A stretch of DNA of 64,000 nt from Naegleria lovaniensis (taxonomy: Eukaryota; Heterolobosea; Eutetramitea; Acrasida; Naegleriidae), in assembly GCF_003324165.1 (NCBI RefSeq), contig NW_025407876.1, forward strand, positions 1-64,000, read 5' to 3'. This document shows positions 19,775 through 31,062 of this stretch, one piece after another; positions within the stretch are counted from its first letter, which is position 1, and each line of letters opens with the position of its first letter. The notes below the pieces were generated by a model. That model was not told where the DNA came from. It made no database searches and worked only from the letters and a program-made list of their open reading frames with translations. The position numbers and the translations under genes are program-made.

Positions 19775-21082
19775 CTAAAAAAATCCATTTAAATTTAGCC
19801 AATTATTATTGTCAACTCTGGGGTTGCCTTGCAGTTCCAAAGAAATTAAATTCTTGAACCAAGCGTTATTAGAAATATAATCAATACCTTCATGGTCAAT
19901 TCTATTGCAGCTGAGATCCAAAGAGATCAAATTCTTTAAACATTCGCTATTGACAATATATTTAACACCTTCATTGTTAATTTCATTGTAATAGAGATCC
20001 AAAGAAGTCAAATTAGTTAAACATTCGCTATTAGCAATATATCTGACACCTTCACTGCCAATTCTATTGTGTTTCAGGCTCAAATGAGTCAAGTTCTTTA
20101 AACATTCACTATTAGCAATATATTTAACACTTTCATTACCAATTTCATTGCCTTTCAGCTCCAACGAAGTCAAATTCTTTAAACATTCGCTGCTAGCAAT
20201 ACATTCAACACATTCTTTGTTAATTTCATTGAAGCCCAAATTTAAATTAGTCAAATTGTTCATATATATACTCTTAGCAATAAATTTAACTCCTTCATAT
20301 CCAATTCTATTCTTGACAAGCTTTAAATAAGTTAAATTCTTTAAACATTCACTATTAGCGATATATATAACTCCTTCATTGCCAATTCTACTGAGAAGAA
20401 GATTCAAAGAGATCAAATTCTTTAAACATTCACTGTTAGCAATATATTTAACACCTTCGCTTCCAATTTCATTGAAACTCAGATTCAAATAGATCAAATT
20501 TTTCAACCATTCACTATTAGCAATATATTTAACACCTTCACTGCCAATTCTATTGTGTTTCAGATTCAAACAAGTCAAGTTCTTTAAACATTTGCTATTA
20601 GCAATATATGTGACACCTTCATTGTCAATTTCATTGTATCTAAGATCTAAAGAAGTCAAATTCTTTAAACGTTCACTATTGGCAATATATTTGACTCCCT
20701 CATTACCAATTTCATTGCCACCCAGATTCAAACAAGTCAAATTCTTTAAATACTCACAATTAGCTAAAAGTTTGATTGATTCAGACACTTGTTTTAAGAG
20801 ATTTTGTTGGAATGATAATGAGAGAGGAATTTGAAATGATACTTGTCTCCATTGTTTTGAGATTTTCATACAAATTTGAATAATAAATAATGAATCAAGG
20901 AAATGAAGAATTTCAAAAATGATATCATCCACAAATGGTCCATGGTTGCTACGGTTGTCGTTGTTGAAGTGGTTGGAATTTATCATCGGAGAGTAGGAAG
21001 CATCTATTTCAGAAATATGATTGATCATGGTTGAATGTGTTGCTTCAACAACAGATACTGAGTCGAGTTTTCTCTTTTTCAT
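19775..21082 (-). CDS. F-box / leucine-rich-repeat protein
   Basis: 435 residues in one exon. An F-box lies near residues 50-95 (FVDDIIFEILHFLDSL, then CMKISKQWRQVSFQIP). It is followed by twelve nearly identical 24-residue repeats with the core LKNLTSLDLxxNEIxNEG, a ribonuclease-inhibitor-type LRR. The 72-base DNA repeats are very alike, so the array probably grew by recent unequal exchange and may vary in copy number. F-box proteins connect substrates to SCF ubiquitin ligases through Skp1 and Cul1, with the LRR as substrate pocket. The NEDD8 E2 that activates those ligases is encoded at 9611-10162. The target is unknown. The call is firm, and orthology to any named F-box protein cannot be given. 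Confidence 0.9.
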   Translation of the reverse strand: MKKRKLDSVSVVEATHSTMINHISEIDASYSPMINSNHFNNDNRSNHGPFVDDIIFEILHFLDSLFIIQICMKISKQWRQVSFQIPLSLSFQQNLLKQVSESIKLLANCEYLKNLTCLNLGGNEIGNEGVKYIANSERLKNLTSLDLRYNEIDNEGVTYIANSKCLKNLTCLNLKHNRIGSEGVKYIANSEWLKNLIYLNLSFNEIGSEGVKYIANSECLKNLISLNLLLSRIGNEGVIYIANSECLKNLTYLKLVKNRIGYEGVKFIAKSIYMNNLTNLNLGFNEINKECVECIASSECLKNLTSLELKGNEIGNESVKYIANSECLKNLTHLSLKHNRIGSEGVRYIANSECLTNLTSLDLYYNEINNEGVKYIVNSECLKNLISLDLSCNRIDHEGIDYISNNAWFKNLISLELQGNPRVDNNNWLNLNGFF

Positions 21083-21472
21083 GGCTCAACAAACAGAAAG
21101 ACTGGATTGTCCACAACCGTCGAATTGTGTTTTTTTGTGTTTTGATCAAAAAAATCTATTGTAATGTTAGGTCTTACAAGATGCAACGGAAATAAGAGAT
21201 ATTTTGCTCATCTCCTGAGTGAACCCCGAGGACTGGATGTTGTAAAAGGACCGAAAGAAACACCAACGAAACACATGAGCTCTTGAGTTTTTTTCTTAAT
21301 TTTGTTGCATCCCATCAGATTAGAAGCTTAGCCACGTTTTTCTGATGATGTTATGCAAGGTTCCTTCATTTCTCTCTGTGCAGAAGCAGGAAATAAGATG
21401 CTGCAGGCAATACTTCAATGAGAGCCCGTTAGAAAACAATTAGACAATTTTGTTGTTGGTTTACAATAAAGG
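21083..21472. other. Intergenic, no gene seen
   Basis: About 390 bases between the F-box/LRR gene start and the stop of the next minus-strand gene. The sequence is of mixed composition. I found no frame, tRNA-like fold or repeat that I can support. It probably holds the F-box gene promoter and the terminator of the neighbour. Confidence 0.4.
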
Positions 21473-24280
21473 TTATTTACAACAAAAAGATTTGAAAATT
21501 TTCACAATGCTATAAATCCCAATAATGATCATGTAAATGGACAATCCACAATAGAGAGGAGCCAATACCAAGACATATCTAAATGTCACAAATGAATCCA
21601 ATCTCAACGCAAGTAAAATGAGAGAACAAGTGAACGGACTTAACACAATCACAGTCAGAGGAAAGGGCGAAAGAATGGCAAGAATGGTTCTTGTTTGAGA
21701 CTGAAATCCATTGTAAAATATCCTTGTCGTGTAGAAGGGAATGAGACAAATGTTGGTATGTAGCAGTAAAAGACATAGAAAAGAGGGTGACAAGACTACA
21801 CTCCACTCGACCATTTTCATGAAAGGTAAATTATCCATTTTCAAGCTCGATAAAAAGAGTGAGGATGTTCCTGACAAGTAAATCATCCACATATTAATGG
21901 CTAGATAAATGATGGTTAATAATTTTCCCCATGTACGTTTGCTGGGTACTGTCAATTTCCACACACGTAATAAGCGATAAGTAAAATCCATAGCAGCAAT
22001 AAATATAAATATATATACAGGTATAAAGAAAAATCGCCATGTAGTTTGTCCATTAAATGCTACCAAATGTAAGGCAACACAAAATATCAACACTGAAAAC
22101 CATATAAATTGAGAAGGTAAACATAATAGTAACTGGTAATTGGGCTCGTTCACATTGTTTTGCATTTCTGGTGAGAAAAATAATCGTCGTAAAATGACTA
22201 GAGCAATACTTGTTTCCGCATCAGAGTCAGTATCTTCGTTAGGGCGCAATAAACTTTTGCTTTCGTCACTGGCCTTAATTTGGTGTTTTCGGTAAAGAGC
22301 TAAGCAGCAATTGGATACGTATGGTATCCATCCAAGAAATAAATAGGTAGATAAGATAAACACAAAAAATATGGGGAGCCATATAAAGGAGAATCCCACA
22401 GGACTCACCACAATCAGTGTATCTGCTTGTTCTTTCTCCACAGATCCATCAAAATAGAGTCCTCCAAAAACTAAGCTTAGTGTGATGAAAACTAAAGTCA
22501 CAAATGAAAGCATACAGAGTTGGAAATAAAGACAAGGTTGACATCTCTTACTGAGTAATTCGTCAATTCGATCCTCTGCTCTCTTTCCTCTCTCCTTTTT
22601 TCTCACTGTTTTTGAGTGTTGCTTGTAGAGTATGTATTGATGCTTGAGAGGTAGGCGCTTTTGTGATGTAGATCCATAGCTTTCCACGCTCTTTTTTGAA
22701 AAAACTCCACTGGCATAGGATTTGTTTGATGAGCTCGACGAACGGCGACTGTGGATCATCTTGGTCACGTTATCATTAATGGAGCCAATTTGAATGGAAT
22801 GTAAATCTTCCTCACTGAAAGCTAAATCATCTTCAATCGTTAGGGAATCTCCAGCTTCATTGAGACTGTCATCATCTCGAATAGCAGTATTGTTGTTACT
22901 GGTATTGTTACTCTTCCAGAAAATGCCAAAGAACCCCCGTCTTGGCCCGTTCGACTTGGAATTTTGCCTTGAGCCCTTCTTCTTGAAAGAATTTAGTGGT
23001 GTATAAATGTTATCTGCATCGCTGAAATTGTAATTATATTCACTATTGTCAATATCTAACTGGTAAAATACAGTTTGCATTTCCTTTCGCTCTCTCGTCG
23101 AAAGCTTCATAATATAACATTTCCAAAATCGGTCTTGTATTGACAAGTAATAATATTCCTTGGATGTTAAACCAAAGTTTAAATTGTCGTGCATGGGCAT
23201 AAATGAAACAATAATTCCAATTTCGTCTTTGGACAATTTGTGAAAATTATGTACATATTCAGATGGATCAATCCAAGCAGAGTGAGTGTGACACTCCTGG
23301 CCAGATCTACTTGCTGTCATTAAAATTCCACCAGACAGCTCTTCATCTTCCATCCCACTTTTGAAAAAGCTTTTTTTTTCTTTGGCTCCCTCGACATAGA
23401 GCTGTCTCATGGCATTAATTGCATGATAATTAAATTTTTCATCCTCCTGCTCATAAACTCGCAACATGGTTGGGGAGGTGGGAGGCCCTGCTGTTGGAAT
23501 GTCATTGACATTGGATCCAATTGTTGACAATCGGCGAGAGGTTTGTGTTGTTGTTGATTGTGCAGAAGTATGGTGATCTGTATTGGTAAAATAAGAAGAT
23601 TGTAGAGTCACAGGAAGAGGTGGAGAAATGCCATGCTGATGATGTGAACGAGATTTGTCATCTTCTCGCTCTCCAATAGTTAAGCTTGAAGATTTCGTAG
23701 TGTGAAATTCATCCATGTGAATTTCATTGTTATTATCATTTCTTGAAGAAGGAGTTGATGAAATATAGTTTCGTTCTTGGGAGTTACTTTTACGGTGGTG
23801 TTGATTGGGTTGTTGTTGATTCAAAGGAGGAGAATCCAACAATTCTCTATGATTGACACGATGATGATTCATTGTTGTGTCATCATGAGGTCTTCCGACA
23901 GCATCCTGAAGTGAATAAACCTCTTCTTCTTCATCGTCCATCACAGAATAGACATTCATCAAGGATGAAGAGGCTGCTGATGAAGAGCCTCCTTGGCTCG
24001 TAGGAGCTGCTGCAGCAACAACAGAAAGGCCATGCTTCTTTTTGGAAGAGGAACCCGACGATGATGTGAGGGTGGTTGTGGGATGGTGGTTTTGGTTGAT
24101 TTTGGAACTGGATGAGAAATGGTTGTTGTTGTTGGGCAAGGATGAAGAAGAGCCCGATGATGACGAAGTAGCCGTTAATTGAGATAATTTTCGGTTATGT
24201 GCTTGTTGATGATTGTCTTCTGTTGCATCATTGGTTTCATTTCCGCTATTACTGTATTTTCGTGCTTCATGATTCAGCAT
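21473..24280 (-). CDS. F-box-like polytopic membrane protein
   Basis: 935 residues in one exon. The first 330 residues are low-complexity (Ser, Asn, His, Gln and Thr runs). A segment near residues 345-400 resembles an F-box or F-box-like helix bundle (HKLSKDEIGIIVSFMPMHDN, then GLTSKEYYYLSIQDRFWKCY). After a Ser-rich linker the protein becomes strongly hydrophobic: from about residue 600 to the end there are roughly ten predicted membrane helices (for example LCMLSFVTLVFITLSLVFGG and YIFIFIAAMDFTYRLLRV). An F-box on a multi-spanning protein would place a ubiquitin-ligase adaptor on a membrane; this is inference. The C-terminal bundle resembles TMEM185/FAM11-like proteins in style, but I cannot confirm that. 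Function is unknown. Confidence 0.6.
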   Translation of the reverse strand: MLNHEARKYSNSGNETNDATEDNHQQAHNRKLSQLTATSSSSGSSSSLPNNNNHFSSSSKINQNHHPTTTLTSSSGSSSKKKHGLSVVAAAAPTSQGGSSSAASSSLMNVYSVMDDEEEEVYSLQDAVGRPHDDTTMNHHRVNHRELLDSPPLNQQQPNQHHRKSNSQERNYISSTPSSRNDNNNEIHMDEFHTTKSSSLTIGEREDDKSRSHHQHGISPPLPVTLQSSYFTNTDHHTSAQSTTTQTSRRLSTIGSNVNDIPTAGPPTSPTMLRVYEQEDEKFNYHAINAMRQLYVEGAKEKKSFFKSGMEDEELSGGILMTASRSGQECHTHSAWIDPSEYVHNFHKLSKDEIGIIVSFMPMHDNLNFGLTSKEYYYLSIQDRFWKCYIMKLSTRERKEMQTVFYQLDIDNSEYNYNFSDADNIYTPLNSFKKKGSRQNSKSNGPRRGFFGIFWKSNNTSNNNTAIRDDDSLNEAGDSLTIEDDLAFSEEDLHSIQIGSINDNVTKMIHSRRSSSSSNKSYASGVFSKKSVESYGSTSQKRLPLKHQYILYKQHSKTVRKKERGKRAEDRIDELLSKRCQPCLYFQLCMLSFVTLVFITLSLVFGGLYFDGSVEKEQADTLIVVSPVGFSFIWLPIFFVFILSTYLFLGWIPYVSNCCLALYRKHQIKASDESKSLLRPNEDTDSDAETSIALVILRRLFFSPEMQNNVNEPNYQLLLCLPSQFIWFSVLIFCVALHLVAFNGQTTWRFFFIPVYIFIFIAAMDFTYRLLRVWKLTVPSKRTWGKLLTIIYLAINMWMIYLSGTSSLFLSSLKMDNLPFMKMVEWSVVLSPSFLCLLLLHTNICLIPFYTTRIFYNGFQSQTRTILAILSPFPLTVIVLSPFTCSLILLALRLDSFVTFRYVLVLAPLYCGLSIYMIIIGIYSIVKIFKSFCCK

Positions 24281-24592
24281 GGTTATTGTTTGTTGGTATT
24301 AATAATATTATTCTCTCGGGCTTGTCCAACAATATAATTCATAAATTTTGGTATACGAGGTTTTGGTTAATTATCTTGATAATGTGTTGAAGAACCCAAC
24401 AACAACAATTAAACTTGTTCTTCCGTAAATAATAACTACTACTGATGATTCATGAATCCAAAATCCTTTTGAAAATGTTTGATACAGACAATTGGTGGTT
24501 GTTTTTCGACTATTTTTATTTATTAACAATAAAAGGTACACCAAGCTTTGTTCAACCCCTCTTTTCAAAAAGGTCTCAGCTTGGGTTTTCTC

Positions 24593-27500
24593 TTATTTCT
24601 TTAGCATGTTGGGTTGTGAGTTGGTTTTTACGGATTTGTTGGATCTATTGGCCGCGCTGTCTCGCTCCGATTCGCTTAAATTGTCAGCACTGATACTGCC
24701 AAGAGTTCGAGAGAGAGGTTTTGTTATTTCCAGTGTGACAGAGCTGCTAGTTTCGTCGAATGTTTGCGATTTACTGTCATCATTGAGGCCACTTTCTGAA
24801 CCAGGAATAGGAGATGGATGGTGTTTGGCAGCCAATAAATAAGTTTGCATTTTTCCTTTGCCTTAACAATTTGAAATCATGAAGCAATAAGTGTGAAAGA
24901 TTTAAGGGAAAAAAAATTGCATGATATGCCACACATACCTTTCACTTCTATTGGCTCTCGTTCTTCAAATTGATATCCTAAATCGTAAACTCTCTCATAG
25001 CAGGAGCGTGATATTTGTACACGGCCCTCAACACCAGTACTCTCCATTCTACTAGCAGTGTTTATGGTATCCTTTTAAAAGGTTACAAAAGTATTACAAA
25101 TAAGAATACGAAAAGATCATCAATTTCACTTACTCCCCATAAATCAAATGCAAACTTCTTGGTACCAATGACTCCACCTAAGTTATGCGAAATACGATTG
25201 TTATTAATTGCAACAACAACAACAACAAATTCATATACATACCAACAGCCGCTCCCGTGTGAATTCCTAAATGATTTGCGCTACACTTAGACCTGTTCCT
25301 TTCATTAAATACTTACCTATACGAACATTTACTTTCTTTTTCTTTTCCTTATTATACTTGTGAAGAAAAGTAAAAATATCTATGCAGAATTTTAACATTC
25401 GTTCTGGATGATCTGATACTTTGGATGCATAGGCGCCACCAACACAAAAATAAGCGTCACCACTTTCATTGTTCATTGGGTAATTATATAATTAGGGAGG
25501 ATACAATCCATAGATGAATATTCTACCCATATCTCAAAATACTTACATGGTCTTAATTTTATCCAAGCCGTGCTTATCTGTCAACAAATCCATGGATTCT
25601 ACAATCTCATTCAACATCAAGACCAATTCACTTGCCTCCATTTTAGAACTCATCTTAGTAAACCCGACCATGTCACTGAAAAAAACTGATAAATCAGGAA
25701 TCTTCTCATAAATATTTCTTTCGCCTTCCATCAATCGAATGGCCACAGGCTTGGGTAAAATATTTAACAACAATTGCTCACTCTTCTGCTTCTCTTCTTG
25801 AATGAGAGAATTTTGCTTCTTTTCCATGGTGATGTCTCTGAAAAAAAAGGTCACAATGGGCTTCTTTTGGAAGTACGTCAAGCAAATGGTTACCTTTGCA
25901 GGGAATGTCGTCTTGTTCTTCCTCAGACAATTAGTCTCCAAAATCTCACTGCAATATGAGTGAGAAGACATCATCCCATTCAAAATTTTCTTAATTTGTG
26001 AATGACTTTCAGTTGAAAATGTGATAGAAATATCCAGTCCAAATATCTTTTCCGTAATGTATTATATTGATCAAGATGTTAGAAAATGAACTTTAAGTAA
26101 CAATGATGTGATCACTCTTACCTCATTTCGTTTGTGCATGAACATTTCTTCGGCTGATTTGTTAAATTCTTGAATAGACCAAGTGAGGTCTTTTCCAGTC
26201 TGTGAGCAAAGTGCCACTCCGTCAACAGCTGCACTTAATATAGATCTTGTCATGGAGAATGGATCGTCCAGGTTGTTATTTGCTTCAGCGTTTTTTCCTG
26301 CCCGTTCTGTGTTCTTGAGCTTTGAATACATCTTGTTCATGAATTGATAGGTATAGCCACTAATTTCGTGCGATAACACATATTCTTTCAAGTGGTCATG
26401 AGTTTCAATCACACTCCAATGAATGTAATTTAACAGAGTTCTCATCGCATGTTTTTCGTTCCAAAAAGTCTGCAATGAATTATATGAAAAGTAAAAGAGA
26501 ACCAATAATAACGCCGTTCCAGTAAATGCACAGACATAAGTAATGATAACGGATGGTGACTTTGAGAGATTCACAAAGGTGGAAATAAACTCAAAAATCT
26601 TTCGTGAAAAGGCCACGCTGTAATAGTATATGTGTGAAAAATATATTTCAATAGAAACTTCGGATGAAAGCTGGCCCGAGAAGAATTCTTGAGTGAGTTC
26701 TGTCAGATGTGAGCTGATGATGTCGATTAGATCCTCCATTCCTAAACAGGCTGCGTTAGAGTATTGGCTCAAAACGGCTTGCAACTCCTCTGATTCAACC
26801 TCAGAAGCATTGTAAGGAATTGGGGACTCGAGCTTTGAAGTTACATTGGAAGACACGTTGGAACAACCTCCTGACAATAATTGATCTATTTCAGGAAAAA
26901 CATGATACACAGCAGACTTGTAGTTTTGGCTTTCCATTCCTACTGTAAGCGAGCGCCAAGTACTAGTTGCAGTAATAAGCTGTTCTTGATTGACTCGTTT
27001 CAATTCAGAGAAAGTACTTGAAACAAGCCTGCTCCTTTTGGCAATTTCAACAAGGTTAAAATTAGCTAACATGATACTTTTGACCACTGTGTTCAAACTG
27101 TTCGTGGCCATCATTGTGGTTTGTGCTTTTTTAGCATTGCTATTGTACTCGACAATGAGCAGAATCCAGACAATGACCACAATTGCAACCACTGCAACGG
27201 TCATGGAGGAAAAGAGAACCTGAGGAGTGAAAACAGCAATTCTAACCTTATGAAGATGTGTGTCTTCAATTTTTTTCGCAAAACTGTGATAAACTTTGCC
27301 TAATACGAGTATTACAGCAGAATGTTGCAACAAACAGTTAAACTTACCAGTTTCATCATTAGGAATTCTCCCAAAAACAGCAGAAATCAATCGATTGATT
27401 TGCAGCAATTGCGTTCTCATAACAGCAATGTATATCATTACAAATATTACATAGAGACCTAACACAATTCCATAAATCGAGTGGAATATGATAGATGATT

Positions 27501-30500
27501 GTTGAGTAGTGGTTTTGGTTCCTTCTAAAAACGAGACACAAAACGAGTCAAATGCATTTGCGGCAACATCCTTGTTCAAATAAATCAAGAGGAAATGGTA
27601 ATTAGCGATTGTTTTGTTAAATTCATGCCAATCATTGAGCATTGCCATAATATCTTCGCCAGAGTCAACCAATAAATCAACAAAGTCACCAATGGATGCG
27701 TTAGAGACATCATAAATTGGCATGAGGGATTCATCAGCTTGCTATTGAATTGTTTTTTACATGATCATTTCTGTCTTTTGAAAACTATGTCAGTACTTAC
27801 TGCAACTGGAACAAAATATTTCCATTCAACGTTTGTGTATGTTTTAACAACTTGGTCAATAAATTCACCGCTCGTTGAGGCTTCTTGGACATCATGAATT
27901 TTTTTGAAAAGGAATTCCATTTGATGCTTTGCAATAATTCTGATTTGTGCCAGCTCAATCTTATCAATTTCATGGCTAGCCATGTTCAAACGAGCTTGAA
28001 CTGCTCTAATCTCGATGTTCAAAAGATGGGGAATTCCGCTCAATGAACAAACTTTCTCTTGTAACGAAATTTGTTTGGAAAAATTTTCTAAGAGCAGCAA
28101 CGAAGTAACCAAACAAGTAGCAATAACCAAAGTTGATAACACGCAAAAGATAGCAAACCAAACTCGAAAAGAGTTCAAATCTTCTTTTGTGTTAATAGCA
28201 GCTCTGTAAAATTGTTCTTTCTTTTCATCTTCATTCCCGGCTACACTGACTGACTCCCATTTGTCTTCATCTGTAGGTTTTTCATCCATAAAATCTTGTG
28301 CAGGGTAGCCTTCAGCTGCTGGCTGTTGTTCCTTTTCGTCAAATAGCTCTAATGAAGACCGTACTGCGGGGACAATTTTGTTTTTTGCGATGGGTTTTTG
28401 TGGATTCGTACTTGTCTTCTTTTTCTCTCGGCGTGCATCTTCTTCTTCTAACATATTCGCTTCTTCATATAGTTGCTGTATGTGTGTATGTGTACAATTC
28501 CAATAATTAATGAGACGTCTTAATACCTACCTTAGCTGTTTCAGTTTCCCATCGACAGGTTTCCAAAAAAGATGCATATGCTCTCAATAAAGTCTTGTTA
28601 TTTTTGTGAGTAAGAAACATATTTCGAAAAATATTGTCGCAATCGTTCAGTAGCTTGCAAATGGTTCGATTGATGTTATCTAACTTGGTCAAGGACGGTT
28701 TTTCTAACAGCAACTCCTTAAAGAATTCTCTGTGGAAATACATAACTACTTGTTGCTTCTTGTCGACATTGGTCAATTGTTGCTTGAGCTCAATGTTAAA
28801 TGTTTTTGCATTTGAAGCATTGGTTTCTATTTCTTTCATTCTCAATACAATGTGATATTTTTGAATGATCGATGGAGCTTGTTTTACAGCTCGTGATAAA
28901 TTAGAGATGGCAGTCACTGTGTTCATGAGATGATCATCTTCCGCTCCAAAAAATCCAAAATATAAAGCGCTCAATATTAGAAAATCTACATCAAGCAGTG
29001 CCTTATTAGACCCACATTTGGTAATAAAAGCATTAGCAATAGAAAAATCACTTTAAAAGAATTCCAAAATTCCCGTTTTTAACACGCATGTTTTGGATGA
29101 TTGAATCACCAATTTGTAGCCATTGTTTGAAGTTGAAACATTAATTATATATTACACATTATTGAACCAATTTGTAGCCATAGTTTGATGTTAAAATTTT
29201 AATTGTAAAGCATAATCAACTACTCACCTATCTTCTCTTGTTTCAAAGCTTGAAAGGGAAAATTTGATAAAAGTATTGAGGCGCTTCATTTCTTTCATGT
29301 TGTCGAATTGATTATAAATTTGAACAGCAGCAGATTTTGATGCTCCCTTATTGTTAAAATATTCTAACAATGGTTTTCTTGCCCAAGACAAGATGACTCT
29401 CAAGTAAATTTCACTAGCAATAAATCCAATGAGAAAAGCAAAAAAGAACGCTGCTAAAGTGGCTCCTGTGATAGCTCCTCCAATAGATTCTACATCATTG
29501 TTGCCAGTAAAGAAACTGGAAACAAAAGGTCCTAAAGGACCAATCACTTTGCAGCTCATAATTCCAATCACAAATGAATTTTCCCACCTCTTGTAAAAAG
29601 GAAGAGCCTTAACAAATAAGAAACAAGTGACAAGGCCCAACACAATTTTGATACATGACGATACAATCAAATACTGAGTTCCACAAATTGTAGTCACAAT
29701 TACACTTGCCATGTTCGTGAGAATCAAAACAACGAGTGGATGTTCTCTCTCCATTGCAAATAGTACATATTTCATGGGAGGTGGTATGGTTTCAACCGAA
29801 ATAAACGCTCCAATCACAACCACAATCATTGATAAAATACATCCGACAATTCCAATCACCATGAATGCAATATTCATGGACGATAAAACACTCACATGAG
29901 GAAAGTACACGAGGACTTGTTGCGTAGAATGATTCACAGATAACGGCACACAATGCACCCATGCAATGAACGGAGAAAAAACAACAAATAGAGTTGCTAC
30001 CCATCTCAATACTCGTCGAATTTGTGGAAGGGCTGCATGACCTCGATCCGAGAGCAATCGGAACGCATAACAGAGAGAAAGAAAACCCAGTTCTACTGCA
30101 ACAAAGACGCATGAAAAGGCAACAATGACCTCATACGGGTAGTGTTCTAAGGCAAAATTCACGGGATAAAACAACGCTCTCCAAATCCATCCTCCAACCA
30201 GGCCCCAATTTCTCTGAGAGCTCGTCGTGTTACTACTACCATCATCATTATACAGAAATAGGCTTGAATAGGACGATACAATCACGCTCACGTAAAACAC
30301 ATAGACGTACAAAAGAGCATTCAGGAGGGCCTCTTTTCGGTTAGAAATCTTGGAAGTTTTCGTGTTTAAATTCACTAAAAACACAAAGAATTGATCTCTC
30401 ACTTTGCTCATGGTACCTGTATTGGTGAGAACGGACGAAGATTGATTGGAAGTTTTGCTGGTTCCCGAATCAATCATGGAACCAGCCTGGTCATGGGAGT

Positions 30501-30579
30501 CCGGATATTCACTCTCATAGGAAGCTTGCACCGAATAATTATTATTAGTAGCGTTGTTGAAAGAAAATCGGTTGTTCAT
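24593..30579 (-). CDS. Multi-pass PAS-class III cyclase, predicted adenylyl cyclase
   Basis: Exons 30579-29228, 29050-28531, 28475-27801, 27741-26122 (with an optional 48-base intron at 27347-27300), 26046-25547, 25462-25317, 25266-25243, 25177-25134, 25071-24939 and 24861-24593 join in phase to 1,744-1,760 residues. Exon 1 carries about eight membrane helices; further helices lie at about 725, 935, 1025 and 1235. A PAS domain (about 1355-1450) precedes a class III cyclase domain (about 1500-1690). Both metal Asps are present (FSDMVGFT, IGDAYFCVGG), as are the transition-state Asn and Arg (INTASRM). The purine-selecting residues are Lys (KTIGD) and Asp (FDLWGD), the adenylyl pair rather than the Glu/Cys of guanylyl cyclases. 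The product should be cAMP; homodimerisation is inferred. Exon 7 is only 24 bases. The catalytic call is strong; unity of the 5' exons is supported by phase only. Confidence 0.83.
27300..27347 (-). other. In-frame 48-base candidate intron inside a cyclase exon
   Basis: Within the long fourth exon of the cyclase gene lies a stretch starting GTAAGT and ending ATTAG, 48 bases long and without a stop. Removing it joins NDETG to KVYHSF with no frame change; keeping it adds 16 residues. It is therefore either a very short intron or optional coding sequence. Other introns here are 50-200 bases with the same donor, so splicing is plausible. Confidence 0.6.
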
Positions 30580-31062
30580 GCGTGAGTACGAGTGTGTATT
30601 TGTGTGGGTATAGTATTGAATAATCTCAATGTTGAATCACAATATAAAATTACTCTAAAGGTTGTTGGTGTTAAGGCGCTCGGGGTGGTTGTTCTGTACC
30701 GAGTTTTGTCAAGATATTTTTCAAGAGCCTCACTCGGAATCTTATCCGGACGCAATACGAGGATCTTTGTTTGGAATGGCGTTTTTGGGCTGGCCAACCT
30801 TCAAAAGTCTCCTCCTGTCATGTCAGGAGGATGGTGTAAATTTTCCCACCAACCAGCCAAAAGAAAAATGTTTGCTCCAGCTCCTTTGTCAAAAGTTTGT
30901 CTCATCGTTGGCGATGCATCGCAGGGCAAGAATCAATCATCGACGGTAAAATCGTTGAATATGATGAGATTATTTTTGATATCTTCAATCGGACAAAGTG
31001 TTTAATTTTCTAAATCGACTGTTAATTGACAATAACTCGGTTGGCAGCATGTGACATTTTTT
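30580..31062. other. Cyclase upstream region, no supported gene
   Basis: This stretch of 483 bases lies between the cyclase start (minus strand) and the stop of the alpha-SNAP gene (also minus). Open frames occur on both strands (30592-31005 plus and 30576-30797 minus), overlapping each other. Neither has a recognisable motif, signal peptide or clean start, so I do not call a gene. The region should hold the cyclase promoter and leader. A short exon of an unrecognised gene cannot be excluded. Confidence 0.4.

Noticed and set aside
30592-31005. Plus-strand ORF upstream of the cyclase
   Set aside because: It overlaps another open frame on the minus strand and shows no domain or conserved signature.
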